The notes below the pieces were generated by a model. That model did no database searches, was not told the DNA's origin, and saw only the letters and a program-made list of their open reading frames with translations. Of a stretch of 64,000 nucleotides of DNA, positions 1 through 15,640 are shown piece after piece; the stretch's first letter is position 1, and every line of letters begins with the position of its first letter. Source of the stretch: Avena insularis (lineage: Eukaryota > Streptophyta > Magnoliopsida > Poales > Poaceae); the NCBI GenBank assembly GCA_023614405.1, contig CM042694.1:476257392-476321391 (forward strand), read 5' to 3'. A program made the position numbers and the translations under genes.

Positions 1-3000
1 TTCTTCTAAACAAACCACATAAGTCATTGCATGTCTGTTCTTTTCATGAACCACACCTGGTGGCATTGCATGTGTGTTCATCCAGCCAGACCACATAAGG
101 ATCCACCGGTGTCATTGCATGTCAGTTCTTTTCATGAACCACATAAGGATCCACTAGTGTCATTGGATGTGTGTTCTTCTCATGAACCACACATCGATCC
201 ACCAGTGTCATAGCATGTCTTTTCCTCTAAACAAACCACATAATGATCCACGGTGCCTTTGCATGTCATTCTTTTCATGAACCACACCTAGTGTCATTGC
301 ATGTGTGTTCTTCTAAACAAACCACATAAGGATCCACCAGTGTCATTGCATGTCTGTTCTTTTCATGAACCACACCCAGTGTCATTGCATGTGTGTTCTT
401 TTCATGAACCACAGCTAGAGTCATTGCATGTCTGTTCTTTTCATGAACCACAAACGGTGTTATAGCATGTATGTTCCTCTAAACAAACCACATAAGGATC
501 CACCAGTGTCATTGCATGTTTGTTCTTTTCATGAACCACGCCCAGTGTCATTGAATGTGTGTTCTTCTAAACAAACCACATAAGTCATTGCATGTCTGTT
601 CTTTTCATGAACCACACCCGGTGTCATTGGATGTGTGTTCCTCTAGACAGACCACATAAGGATCCACCGGTGTCACTACATGTCTGTTCTTTTCATGAAC
701 CGCATAAGGATCCACCAGTGTCATTGGACGCGTGTTCTTCTCATGAACCACACATGGATCCACCGGTGTCATTGCATGTCTATTCCTATAAACAAACCAC
801 ATAAGGATCCACCAGTGTCATTCCATGTCTGTTCTTTTCATGAACCACACCCAGTGTCATTACATGTGTGTTCTTCTCAACAAACCACATAAGGATCCAC
901 CAGTGTCATTGCATGTCTGTTCTTTTCATGAACCACATCCAGTGTCATTGCATGTGTGTTCTTTTCATTAACAACAGCTAGAGTCATTGCATGTCTGTTA
1001 CTTCCATAAACCACACATGGATCCACCGGTGTCATTACATGTCTGTTCTTTTCATGAACCACACCCAGTGGCATTGCATGTCACTTCTTTTCATGAACCA
1101 CATAAGGATCCACCAGTGTCATTGCATGTATGTTCTTCTCACAAACCACATAAGGATCCACCAGTGTCATTGCATGTCTGTTCTTTTCATGAACCACAAC
1201 CAGTGTCATTGCATGTCAGTTCTTTTCATGAACCACATAAGGATCCACCAGTGTGATTGCATATATGTTCTTCTCACAAACCACCTAAGGATCCACCTGT
1301 GTCATTGCATGTCTGTTCTTTTCATGAACCACACCCAGTGTCACTGCATGTGTGTTCCTCTAGACAAACCACATAAGGATCCACCGGTGTCACTACATGT
1401 ATGTTCTTTTCATGAACCACACCCAGTGTCATTGCATGTCAGTTCTTTTCATGAAACACATGAGGATCCACCAGTGTCATTAGATGTGTGTTCTTCGCAT
1501 GAACCACACGTGGATCCACCAGTGTCATAGTGCGTCTGTTCCTCTAAACAAACCACATAAGGATCCACCAGTGTCATTGCATGTCTGTTCTTTTCATGAA
1601 CCACACCCAGTGTCATTGCATGTGTGTTCTTCTAAAAAAACACATAAGGATCCACTAATGTCATTGCATGTCTGTTCTTTTCATGAACCACACCAAGTGT
1701 CATTGCATGTGTGTTCTTTTCATGAACCACAGCTAGAATCATTGCATGTCTGTTCTATTCATGACCCACACCCAGTGTCATTGCATGTCTGTTCTTCTCA
1801 TGAACCACACAGAGTGTCACTGCATGTCAGTTCTTTTCATGAACCACATAAGGATCCACTAGTGTTATTTGATGTGTGTTCTTCTCATGAACCACACATG
1901 GATCCACCGGTGTCATTGCATGTCTGTTCCTCTAAACAAACCACATAAGGATCCACCAGTGTCATTGCATGTCTGTTCTTTTCATGAACCACACCCAGTG
2001 TCATTCCATGTGTGTTCTTCTAAACAAACCACATAAGGATCCACCAGTGTTATTGCATGTCCGTTCTTTTCATGAACCACACCCAGTGTCATTGCATGTG
2101 TGTTCTTCTAAACAAACCACATAAGTCATTGCATGTCTGTTCTTTTCATGAACCACACCTGGTGGCATTGCATGTGTGTTCATCCAGCCAGACCACATAA
2201 GGATCCACCGGTGTCATTGCATGCCAGTTCTTTTCATGAACCACATAAGGATCCACTAGTGTCATTGTATGTGTGTTCTTCTCATGAACCACACATCGAT
2301 CCACCGGTGTCATAGCATGTCTTTTCCTCTAAACAAACCACATAATGATCCACCAGTGTCATTGCATGTCTGTTCTTTTCATGAACCACACCTAGTGTCA
2401 TTGCATGTGTGTTCTTCTAAACAAACCACATAAGGATCCACCAGTGTCATTGCATGTCTGTTCTTTTCATCAACCACACCCAGTGTCATTGCATGTGTGT
2501 TCTTTTCATGAACCACAACAAGAGTCATTGCATGTCTGTTCTTTTCATGAACCACAACCGGTGTTATAGCATGTATGTTCCTCTAAACAAACCACATAAG
2601 GATCCACCAGTGTCATTGCATGTCTGTTCTTTTCATGAACCACGCCCAGTGTCATTGCATGTGTGTTCTTCTAAACAAACCACATAAGTCATTGCATGTC
2701 TGTTCTTTTCATGAACCACACCCGGTGTCATTGGATGTGTGTTCCTCTAGACAGACCACATAAGGATCCACCGGTGTCACTACATGTTTGTTCTTTTCAT
2801 GAACCACATAAGGATCCACCAGTGTCATTGGACGTGTGTTCTTCTCATGAACCACACATGGATCCACCGGTGTCATTGCATGTCTGTTCCTATAAACAAA
2901 CCACATAAGGGTCCACCAGTGTCATTCCATGTCTGTTCTTTTCATGAACCACACCCAGTGTCATTGCATGTGTGTTCTTCTCAACAAACCACATAAGGAT

Positions 3001-3350
3001 CCACCAGTGTCATTGCATGTCTGTTCTTTTCACGAACCACACCCAGTGTCATTGCATGTGTGTTCTTTTCATTAACAACAGCTAGAGTCATTGCATGTCT
3101 GTTACTTCCATAAACCACACATGGATCCACCGGTGTCATTACATGTCTGTTCTTTTCATGAACCACACCCAGTGGCATTGCATGTCAGTTCTTTTCATGA
3201 ACCACATAAGGATCCACCAGTGTCATTGCATGTATGTTCTTCTCAAAAACCACAAAAGGATCCACGGTGTCATTGCATGTTCTTTTCATGAACCACACCC
3301 AGTGTCAGTGAATGTGTGTTCCTCTAGACAAACCGCATAAGCATCCACCG
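1..3350. repeat. Higher-order repeat, period about 2.10 kb (two copies)
   Basis: Monomer order and private variants at 31-1250 recur 2,102-2,104 bp downstream. Examples are the odd CATCCAGCCAGACC monomer at about 80 and 2,183, and the ATTAACAACAGCTAGAG monomer at about 968 and 3,072. The two copies differ by scattered single-base changes and a few small deletions in the second copy near 3,250-3,290. The second copy continues into less regular monomer order up to about 6.1 kb. Confidence 0.85.
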
Positions 3351-6163
3351 GTGTCACTGCATGTCTGTTCTTTTCATGAACCACAACTAGAGTCCACCAG
3401 TGTCATTGGATGTGTGTTCTTCTCATGAACCACGCCCAGTGTCATTGCATGTCAGTTCTTTTCATGAACCACATAAGGATCCACCAGTGTCATTGGATGT
3501 GTGTTCTTCTCATGAACCACACGTGGATCCACCGGTGTCATAGCATGTCTATTCCTCTAAACAAACCACATAAGGATCCACCAGTGTCATTGTATGTCTG
3601 TTCTTTTCATGAACCACACTCAGTGTCATGGCATGTGTGTTCTTCTAAACAAACCACATAAGGATCCACCAGTGTCATTGCATGTCTATTCTTTTCATGA
3701 ACCACACCCAGTGTCGTCGCATGTGTGTTCTTTTCATGAACCATAGCTAGAGTCATTGCATGTCTGTTCTTTTCATGAACCGCACCTAGTGTCATTGCAT
3801 GTCTGTTCTTCTCATGAACCACACCCAGTGTCACTGCATGTCAGTACTTTTCATGAACCACATAAGGATCCACCAATGTTATTGGATGTGTGTTCTTCTC
3901 ATAAATCACACATGGATCCACCGGTGTCATTGCATGTCTGTTCCTCTAAACAAACCACATAAAGATCCACCAGTGTCATTGCATGTCTGTTCTTTTCATG
4001 AACCACACCCAGTGTCATTGCATGTGTGTTCTTCTAAACAAACCACATAAGGATCCACCAGTGTCATTGCATATGTGTTCTTTTCATTAACCACACCCAG
4101 TGTCATTGCATGTGTGTTCTTTTCATGAACCACAGCTAGAGTCATTGCATGTCTGTTCCTTTCATGAACCACAACCGGTGTTATAACATGTATGTTCCTC
4201 TAGACAAACCACATAAGGATCCACAAGTGTCATTGCATGTCTGTTCTTTTCATGAACCACACCCAGTGTCATTTGCATGTCTGTTCTTCTAAACAAACCA
4301 CATAAGTCATCGCATGTCTGTTCTTTTCATGAACCACACCTGGTGTCATTGCATGTGTGTTCCTCTAGATAGACCACATCAGGATCCACCAGTGTCACTG
4401 CATGTCTGTTCTGTTCATGAACCACATAAGGATCCACTAGTGTCATTGGATGTGTGTTCTTTTCATGAACCACACATGGATCCATCGGTGTCATTGCATG
4501 TTTGTTCCTCTAAACAAACCACATAAGGATCCACCAGTGTCATTGGATGTCTGTTCTTTTCATGAACCACACCCAGTGTCATTGCATGTGTGTTCTTCTA
4601 AACAAACCACATAAGGATCCACAAGTGTCATTGGATGTACATTCTTTTCATGAACCACACCCAGTGTCATTACATGTGTGTTCTTTTCATTAACCACAGC
4701 TAGAGTCATTGCATGTCTGTTACTTCCATAAACCACACATGGATCCACCGTTGTCATTGCATGTCTGTTCTTTTCATGGACCAGGCCCAGTGTCATTGCA
4801 TGTCAGTTCTTTTCATGAACCACATAAGGATCCACCAGTGTGATTGCATGTATGTTCTTCTCACAAACCACATAAGGATCCACCAGTGTCATTGCATGTC
4901 TGTTCTTTTCATGAACCACACCCAGTGTCACTTCATGTGTGTTCCTCTAGACAAACCACATATTGATCCACCGGTGTCACTGCATGTCTGCTCTTTTCAT
5001 GAACCAAAACTAGAGTCCACCAGTGTCATTGGATATGTGTTCTTCTCATGAACCACACCCAGTGTCATTACATGTCAGTTCTTTTCATGAACCACATAAG
5101 GATCCACTTGTGTCATTGTATGTGTGTTCTTCTCATGAACCACACGTGGATCCACCAGTGTCATAGAATGTATGTTCCTCTAAACAAACCACATAAGGAT
5201 CCACCAGTGTCATTGCATCTTTGTTCTTTTCATGAACCACACCCAGTGTCATTGCATGTGTATTCTTCTAAACAACCACATAAGGATCCACCAGTGTCAT
5301 TGCATATCTGTTCTTTTCATGAACCACACCCAATGTCATTGCATGTGTGTTCTTTTCATGAACCACGGCTAGAGTCATTGCATGTTTGTTCATTTCATGA
5401 ACCAAACCCAGTGTCATTGGATGTGTGTTCTTCTCATGAACCACACCCAGTGTCACTGCATGTCAGTTCTTTTCATGAACCACATAAGGATCCACCAGTG
5501 TTATTGGATGTGTGTTCTTCTCATGAACCACACATGGATCCACTGGTGTCATAGAATGTCTGTTCCTCTAAACAAACCACATAAGGATCCACCAGTGTCA
5601 TTGCATGTCTGTTCTTTTCATGAACCACACCCAGTGTCATTGCATGTGTGTTCTTCTAAACAAACCACATAAGGATCCACCAGTGTCATTGCATGTCCGT
5701 TCTTTTCATGAACCACACCCAATGTCATTGCATGTGTGTTCTTCTAAACAAACCACTTAAGTCATTGCATGTCTGTTCTTTTCATGAACTACACCCGGTG
5801 TCATTGCATGTGTGTTCCTCTAGACAGACCACATAAGGATCCACCGGTGTCACTGCATGTTTGTTCTTTTCATGAACCACATAAGGATCCACCAGTGACT
5901 TTGGATGTGTGTTCTTCTCATGAACCACACATGAATCCACCGGTGTCATTGCATGTATGTTCCTCTAAACAAACCACATAAGGATCCACCAGTGTCATTG
6001 CATGTCTGTTCTTTTCATGAACCACAACCAGTGTCATTGCATGTGTGTTCTTCTAAACAAACCACATAACGATCCACCAGTGTCATTGCATGTCTGTTCT
6101 TTTCATGAACCACACCCAGTGTCATTGCATGTGTGTTCTTTTCTTTAACCACAGCTAGAGTCA

Positions 6164-9100
6164 TTGCATGTCTGTTATTTACATAAACCACACATGGATC
6201 CACCGGTGTCATTGCATGTCTATTATTTTCATGAACCACACCTAGTCTCATTGCATGTCAGCTCTTTTCATGAACCACATAAGGATCCACCAGCGTCATT
6301 GCATGTATGTTCTTCTTACAAACGACATAAGGATCCACCAGTGTCATTGCATGTATGTTCTTTTCATGAACCACACCCAGTGTCACTACATGTGTGTTCC
6401 TCTAGACAAACCACATAAGGATCCACTGGTGTCACTGCATGTCTGTTCTTTTCATGAACCACAGCTAGAGTCCACTAGTGTCATTGGATGTGTGTTCTTC
6501 TCATGAACCACACCAGTGTCATTGCATGTCAATTCTTTTCATGAACCACATAAGGATCCACCAGTGTCATTGGATGTGTGTTCTTCTCATGAACCACATG
6601 TGGATCCACCGGTGTCATAGCATGTATGTTCCTCTAAACAAACCACATAAGGATCCACTAGTATTATTGCATGTCTGTTCTTTTCATGAACCACACCCAG
6701 TGTCATTGCATGTGTGTTCTTTAAACAAACCACATAAGGATCCACCAGTGTCATTGCATGTCTGTTCTTTTCATGAACCACACCCAGTGTCATTGTATGT
6801 GTGTTCTTTTCATGAACAACAGCTAGAGTCATTGCATGTCTGTTCTTTTCATGAACCACACCAGTGTCATTGCATGTCTGTTCTTCCCATGAACCACAAC
6901 CAGTGTCACTGCATGTCAGTTCTTTTCATGAACCACATAAGGATCCACCAGTGTTATTGGATGTGTGTTCTTCTCATGAACCACACATGGATCCACCGGT
7001 GTCATTGCATGTCTATTCCTTTAAACAAACCACATAAGGATCCACCAGTGTCATTGCATGTCTGTTCTTTTCATGAAACACACCCAGTGTCATTGCATGT
7101 GTGTTCTTCTAAACAAACCACATAAGGATCCACCAGTGTCATTGCATGTCCGTTCTTTTCATGAACCACACCCAGTGTCATTGCATGTGTGTATTTTTCA
7201 TGAACCACAGCCAGAGTCATTGCATGTATGTTCTTTTCATGAACCACACCCAGTGTCATTGTAGGTCTGTTCTTTTCATGAACCACACCCCGTGTCACTT
7301 CATGTCAGTTCTTTTCATGAACCACATAAGGATCCACCAGTGTCATTGCATGTGTGGTCTTCTAAACAAACCACATAAGGATCCACCGGTCTCATTGCAT
7401 GTCTGTTCCTCTAAACAAACCACATAAGGATCCACCAGTGTCATTGCATGTTTGTTCTTTTCATGAACCACACCCAGTGTCATTGCATGTGTGTTCTTCT
7501 AAACAAACCACATAAGATGCACGCGTGTCATTGCATGTCCGTTCTTTTCATGAACCACATAAGGATCCACCAGTGTCATTGCATGTCCGTTCTTTTCATG
7601 AACTAGACCCAGTGTCATTGCATGTGTGTTCTTCTAAACAAACCACATAAGTCATTGCATGTCTGTTCTTTTCATGAACCACACCCGGTGTCATTGCATG
7701 TGTGTTCCTCAGAGACCACATAAGGATCCACCGGTGTCATTGCATGTCAGTTCTTTTCATGAACCACATAAGGATCCACCAGTGTCATTGGATGTGTGTT
7801 CTTCTCATGAACCACACATGAATCCACTGGTGTCATTGCATGTTTGTTCCTCTAAACAAACCACATAAGGATCCACCAGTGTCATTGCATGTCTGTTCTT
7901 TTCATGAACCACAACTAGTGTCATTGCATGTGTGTTCTTCTAAACAAACCACATAAGTCATTGCATGTCTGTTCTTTTCATGAACCACACCCGGTGTCAT
8001 TGCATGTGTGTTCCTCTAGACAGACCACATAAGGATCCACCGGTGACACTGCATGTCTGCTCTTTTCATGAACCACAACTAGAGTCCACCAGTGTCATTG
8101 GATCTTTGTTCTTCTCATGAACCACACATGGATCCACCGGTGTCATTCCAGGTCTGTTCCTCTAAACAAACCACATAAGGATCCACCAGTGTCATTGCAT
8201 GTCTGTTCTTTTCATGAACATCACCAAGTGTCATTGCATGTCTGTTCTTCTAAACAAACCACATAAGGATCCACCAGTGTCATTGTATGTCTGTTCTTTT
8301 CATGAACCACACCCAGTGTCATTGCATGTGTGTTCTTTTCATGAAACATAGCTAGAGTCGTTGCATGTCTGTTCTTTTCATGAACCACACATGGATCCAC
8401 TTGTGTCATTGTATGTGTGTTCTTCTCATGAACCACACGTGGATCCACCAGTGTCATAGCATGTATGTTCCTCTAAACAAACCACATAAGGATCCACCAG
8501 TGTCATTGCATCTTTGTTCTTTTCATGAACCACACCCAGTGTCATTGCATGTGTTCTTCTAAACAACCACATAAGGACCACCAGTGTCATTGCATGTCTG
8601 TTCTTTTCATGAACCACACCCAGTGTCATTGCATGTGTGTTCTTTTCATCAAACACGGCTAGAGTCATAGCATGTAAGTTCTTTTCATGAACCAAACCCG
8701 GTGTCATTGTATGTCATGTTCTTCTCATGAACCACACCGGTGTCACCGCATGTCGGTTCTTTTCATGAACCACATAAGGATCCACAGTGTTATTGGATGT
8801 GTGTTCTTCTCATGAACCACACATGGATCCACCAGTGTCATACAATGTCATTCTTCCTCTAAACAAACCACATAAGGATCCACGGTGTCATTGCATATGC
8901 ATTCTTTTCATGAACCACACCCAGTGTCATTGCATGTGTGTTCTTCTAGACAGACCACATAAGGATCCACCGGTGTCATTGCATGTCAGTTCTTTTCATG
9001 AACCACATAAGGATCCACCAGTGACTTTGGATGTGTGTTCTTCTCATGAACCACACATGAATCCACCGGTGTCATTGCATGTATGTTCCTCTAAACAAAC

Positions 9101-10700
9101 CACATAAGGATCCACCAGTGTCATTGCATGTACATTCTTTTCATGAACCACAACCGGTGTCATTTCATGTGTGTTCATCTATAAAAACCACATAAGGATC
9201 CACAGGTGTCATTGCATGTCATTCTTTTCATGAACCACACCCAGTGTCATTGCATGTGTGTTCTTTTCTTTAACCACAGCTAGAGTCATTGCATGTCTGT
9301 TATTTACATAAACCACACATGGATCCACCGGTGTCATTGCATGTCTATTATTTTCATGAACCACACCTAGTCTCATTGCATGTCAGCTCTTTTCATGAAC
9401 CACATAAGGATCCACCAGCGTCATTGCATGTATGTTCTTCTTACAAACGACATAAGGATCCACCAGTGTCATTGCATGTATGTTCTTTTCATGAACCACA
9501 CCCAGTGTCACTACATGTGTGTTCCTCTAGACAAACCACATAAGGATCCACTGGTGTCACTGCATGTCTGTTCTTTTCATGAACCACAGCTAGAGTCCAC
9601 TAGTGTCATTGGATGTGTGTTCTTCTCATGAACGACACCCAGTGTCATTGCATGTCAATTCTTTTCATGAACCACATAAGGATCCACCAGTGTCATTGGA
9701 TGTGTGTTCTTCTCATGAACCACATGTGGATCCACCGGTGTCATAGCATGTATGTTCCTCTAAACAAACCACATAAGGATCCACTAGTATTATTGCATGT
9801 CTGTTCTTTTCATGAACCACACCCAGTGTCATTGCATGTGTGTTCTTTAAACAAACCACATAAGGATCCACCAGTGTCATTGCATGTCTGTTCTTTTCAT
9901 GAACCACACCCAGTGTCATTGTATGTGTGTTCTTTTAATGAACAAAAGCTAGAGTCATAGCATGTCATTCTTTTCATGAACCACACCAGGTGTCATTGCA
10001 TGTCATTTCTTCCCATGAACCACAACCGGTGTCACTTTGCATGTCATTCTTTTCATGAACCACATAAGGATCCACCAGTGTTATTGGATGTGTGTTCTTC
10101 TCATGAACCACACATGGATCCACCGGTGTCATTGCATGTCTATTCCTTTAAACAAACCACATAAGGATCCACCAGTGTCATTGCATGTCTGTTCTTTTCA
10201 TGAAACACACCCAGTGTCATTGCATGTGTGTTCTTCTAAACAAACCACATAAGGATCCACCAGTGTCATTGCATGTCTGTTCTTTTCATGAACCACACCG
10301 GTGTCATTGCATGTGTGTTTTTTCATGAACCACAGTAGTCATTGCATGTATGTTCTTTTCATGAACCACACCCAGTGTGTCATTGTAGGTCTGTTCTTTT
10401 CATGAACCACACCCCGTGTCACTGCATGTCAGTTCTTTTCATGAACCACATAAGGATCCACCAGTGTCATTGCATGTGTGGTCTTCTAAACAAACCACAT
10501 AAGGATCCACCGGTCTCATTGCATGTCTGTTCCTCTAAACAAACCACATAAGGATCCACCAGTGTCATTGCATGTTTGTTCTTTTCATGAACCACACCCA
10601 GTGTCATTGCATGTGTGTTCTTCTAAACAAACCACATAAGATGCACGCGTGTCATTGCATGTCCGTTCTTTTCATGAACCACATAAGGATCCACAGGTGT
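6164..10700. repeat. Higher-order repeat, offset about 3.13 kb (two partial copies)
   Basis: The block beginning with the TGTTATTTACATAAACC variant at about 6,174 recurs 3,125 bp later, at about 9,299. Linked variants such as the TTACAAACGACATAAGG monomer (6,316 and 9,441) and the shortened TTCTTTAAACAAACC monomer (6,717 and 9,842) recur with it. The second copy carries many 1-3 base deletions between about 9,940 and 10,910. Confidence 0.8.
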
Positions 10701-13700
10701 CATTGCATGTCCTTCTTTTCATGAACCACAGTGTCATTGCATGTGTGTTCTTCTAAACAAACCACATAAGTCATTGCATGTACATTCTTTTCATGAACCA
10801 CACCGGTGTCATTGCATGTGTGTTCCTCTGTACAGACCACATAAGGATCCACCGGTGACATTGCATGTCCGCTCTTTTCATGAACCACAACTAGAGTCCA
10901 CTGTGTCATTGATCTTTGTTCTTCTCATGAACCACACATGGATCCACCGGTGTCATTCCAGGTCTGTTCCTCTAAACAAACCACATAAGGATCCACCAGT
11001 GTCATTGCATGTCTGTTCTTTTCATGAACATCACCAAGTGTCATTGCATGTCTGTTCTTCTAAACAAACCACATAAGGATCCACCAGTGTCATTGTATGT
11101 CTGTTCTTTTCATGAACCACACCCAGTGTCATTGCATGTGTGTTCTTTTCATGAACCATAGCTAGAGTCGTTGCATGTCTGTTCTTTTCATGAACCACAC
11201 ATGGATCCACTTGTGTCATTGTATGTGTGTTCTTCTCATGAACCACACGTGGATCCACCAGTGTCATAGCATGTATGTTCCTCTAAACAAACCACATAAG
11301 GATCCACCAGTGTCATTGCATCTTTGTTCTTTTCATGAACCACACCCAGTGTCATTGCATGTGTTCTTCTAAACAACCACATAAGGACCACCAGTGTCAT
11401 TGCATGTCTGTTCTTTTCATGAACCACACCCAGTGTCATTGCATGTGTGTTCTTTTCATGAACCACGGCTAGAGTCATTGCATGTTTGTTCTTTTCATGA
11501 ACCAAACCCAGTGTCATTGTATGTCTGTTCTTCTCATGAACCACACCCAGTGTCACTGCATGTCAGTTCTTTTCATGAACCACATAAGGATCCACCAGTG
11601 TTATTGGATGTGTGTTCTTCTCATGAACCACACATGGATCCACTGGTGTCATAGAATGTCTGTTCCTCTAAACAAACCACATAAGGATCCACCAGTGTCA
11701 TTGCATGTCTGTTCTTTTCATGAACCACACCCAGTGTCATTGCATGTGTGTTCTTCTAGACAGACCACATAAGGATCCACCGGTGTCATTGCATGTCAGT
11801 TCTTTTCATGAACCACATAAGGATCCACCAGTGTCATTGGATGTGTGTTCTTCTCATGAACCACACATGAATCCACCGGTGTCATTGCATGTTTGTTCCT
11901 CTAAACAAACCACATAAGGATCCACCAGTGTCATTGCATGTCTGTTCTTTTCATGAACCACAACTAGTGTCATTGCATGTGTGTTCTTCTAAACAAACCA
12001 CATAACGATCCACCAATGTCATTGCATGTCTGTTCTTTTCATGAACCACACCCAGTGTCATTGCATGTGTGTTCTTTTCATGAACCACAGCTAGAGTCAT
12101 TGCATGTCTGTTCTTTTCATGAACCACACCCAGTGTCATTGCATGTCTGTTCTTCTCATGAACCACACCCAGTGTCACTGCATGTTAGTTCTTTTCATGA
12201 ACCACATAAGGATCCACCAGTGTTATTGGATGTGTGTTCCTCTAATGAACCACACATGGATCCACCAGTGTCATTGCATGTCTGTTCCTTTAAACAAACC
12301 ACATAAGGATCCACCAGTGTGATTGCATGTCTGTTCTTCTCATGAACCACACCAAGTGTCATTGTATATGTGTTCTTCTAAACAACCATATAAGGATCCA
12401 CCAGCAGTGTCATTGCATGTCCGTTCTTTTCATGAACCACACCCAATGTCATTGCATGTGTGTTCTTCTAAACAAACCACATATGTCATTGCATGTCTGT
12501 TATTTTCATGAACCACACCCAGTGTCATTGCATGTGTGTTCCTCTAGACATACCACATAAGGATCCACCGGTGTCATTGCATGTCAGTTCTTTTCATGAA
12601 CCACATAAGGATCCACCAGTGTCATTGGATGTGTGTTCTTCTCATGAACCACACATGAATCCACCGGTGTCATTGCATGTATGTTCCTCTAAACAAACCA
12701 CATAAGGATCCACCAGTGTCATTGCATGTCTGTTCTTTTCATGAACCACAACTAGTGTCATTGCATGTGTGTTCTTCTAAACAAACCACATAACGATCCA
12801 CCAATGTCATTGCATGTCCGTTCTTTTCATGAACCACACCCAGTGTCATTGCATGTGTGTATTTTTCATGAACCACAACCAGAGTCATTGCATGTATGTT
12901 CTTTTCATGAACCACACCCAGTGTCATTGTAGGTCTGTTCTTTTCATGAACCACACCCCGTGTCACTGCATGTCAGTTCTTTTCATGAACCACATAAGGA
13001 TCCACCAGTGTCATTGCATGTGTGGTCTTCTAAACAAACCACATAAGGATCCACCGGTCTCATTGCATGTCTGTTCCTCTAAACAAACCACATAAGGACC
13101 CACCAGTGTCATTGCATGTCTGTTCTTTTCATGAACCACACCCAGTGTCATTGCATGTGTGTTCTTCTAAACAAACCACATAAGATGCACGCGTGTCATT
13201 GCATGTCCGTTCTTTTCATGAACCACATAAGGATCCACCAGTGTCATTGCATGTCCGTTCTTTTCATGAACCAGACCCAGTGTCATTGCATGTGTGTTCT
13301 TCTAAACAAACCACATAAGTCATTGCATGTCTGTTCTTTTCATGAACCACACCCGGTGTCATTGCATGTGTGTTCCTCTCATGAACCACATGAATCCACT
13401 GGTGTCATTGCATGTTTGTTCCTCTAAACAAACCACATAAGGATCCACCAGTGTCATTGCATGTCTGTTCTTTTCATGAACCACAACTAGTGTCATTGCA
13501 TGTGTGTTCTTCTAAACAAACCACATAAGTCATTGCATGTCTGTTCTTTTCATGAACCACACCCGGTGTCATTGCATGTGTGTTCCTCTAGACAGACCAC
13601 ATAAGGATCCACCGGTGACACTGCATGTCTGCTCTTTTCATGAACCACAACTAGAGTCCACCAGTGTCATTGGATCTTTGTTCTTCTCATGAACCACACA

Positions 13701-15640
13701 TGGATCCACCGGTGTCATTCCAGGTCTGTTCCTCTAAACAAACCACATAAGGATCCACCAGTGTCATTGCATGTCTGCTCTTTTCATGAACCTCACCAAG
13801 TGTCATTGCATGTCTGTTCTTCTAAACAAACCACATAAGGATCCACCAGTGTCATTGCATGTCTGTTCTTTTCATGAACCACACCCAGTGTCATTGCATG
13901 TGTGTTCTTTTCATGAACCATAGCTAGAGTTGTTTCATGTCTGTTCTTTTCATGAACCACACATGGATCCACTTGTGTCATTGTATGTGTGTTCTTCTCA
14001 TGAACCACACGTGGATCCACCAGTGTCATAGCATGTATGTTCCTCTAAACAAACCACATAAGGATCCACCAGTGTCATTGCATCTTTGTTCTTTTCATGA
14101 ACCACACCCAGTGTCATTGCATGTGTTCTTCTAAACAACCACATAAGGACCACCAGTGTCATTGCATGTCTGTTCTTTTCATGAACCACACCCAGTGTCA
14201 TTGCATGTGTGTTCTTTTCATGAACCACGGCTAGAGTCATTGCATGTTTGTTCTTTTCATGAACCAAACCCAGTGTCATTGCATGTCTGTTCTTCTCATG
14301 AACCACACCCAGTGTCACTGCATGTCAGTTCTTTTCATGAACCACATAAGGATCCACCAGTGTTATTGGATGTGTGTTCTTCTCATGAACCACACATGGA
14401 TCCACTGGTGTCATAGAATGTCTGTTCCTCTAAACAAACCACATAAGGATCCACCAGTGTCATTGCATGTCTGTTCTTTTCATGAACCACACCCAGTGTC
14501 ATTGCATGTGTGTTCTTCTAGACAGACCACATAAGGATCCACCGGTGTCATTGCATGTCAGTTCTTTTCATGAACCACATAAGGATCCACCAGTGTCATT
14601 GGATGTGTGTTCTTCTCATGAACCACACATGAATCCACCGGTGTCATTGCATGTCTGTTCCTCTAAACAAACCACATAAGGATCCACCAGTGTCATTGCA
14701 TGTCTATTCTTTTCATGAACCACAACTAGTGTCATTGCATGTGTGTTCTTCTAAACAAACCACATAACGATCCACCAGTGTCATTGCATGTCTGTTCTTT
14801 TCATGAACCACACCCAGTGTCATTGCATGTGTGTTCTTTTCATGAACCACAGCTAGAGTCATTGCATGTCTGTTCTTTTCATGAACCACACCCAGTGTCA
14901 TTGCATGTCTGTTCTACTCATGAACCACACCCAGTGTCACTGCATGTTAGTTCTTTTCATGAACCACATAAGGATCCACCAGTGTTATTGGATGTGTGTT
15001 CCTCTAATGAACCACACATGGATCCACCAGTGTCATTGCATGTCTGTTCCTTTAAACAAACCACATAAGGATCCACCAGTGTGATTGCATGTCTGTTCTT
15101 CTCATGAACCACACCAAGTGTCATTGCATGTGTGTTCTTCTAAACAACCATATAAGGATCCACCAGCAGTGTCATTGCATGTCCGTTCTTTTCATGAACC
15201 ACACCCAATGTCATTGCATGTGTGTTCTTCTAAACAAACCACATAAGTCATTGCATGTCTGTTCTTTTCATGAACCACACCAAGTGTCATTGCATGTGTG
15301 TTCCTCTAGACAGACCACATAAGGATCCACCGGTGTCATTGCATGTCAGTTCTTTTCATGAACCACATAAGGATCCACCAGTGTCATTGGATGTGTGTTC
15401 TTCTCATGAACCACACATGAATCCACCGGTGTCATTGCATGTCTGTTCCTCTAAACAAACCACATAAGGATCCACCAGTGTCATTGCATGTCTGTTCTTT
15501 TCATGAACCACAACTAGTGTCATTGCATGTGTGTTCTTCTAAACAAACCACATAACGATCCACCAGTGTCATTGCATGTCTGTTCTTTTCATGAACCACA
15601 CCCAGTGTCATTGCATGTGTGTTCTTTTCATGAACCACAG
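8221..15640. repeat. Higher-order repeat, period about 2.76-2.81 kb (three partial copies)
   Basis: The string of variants starting with TGAACATCACCAAGTGTC at about 8,214 is found again 2,810 bp later (about 11,024) and, with CTC for ATC, another 2,762 bp later (about 13,787). The second and third copies stay in register through about 15,640. They share the CCAGCAGTGTC insertion monomer (about 12,400 and 15,162) and the shortened TTCTAAACAACC monomers. Confidence 0.85.
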
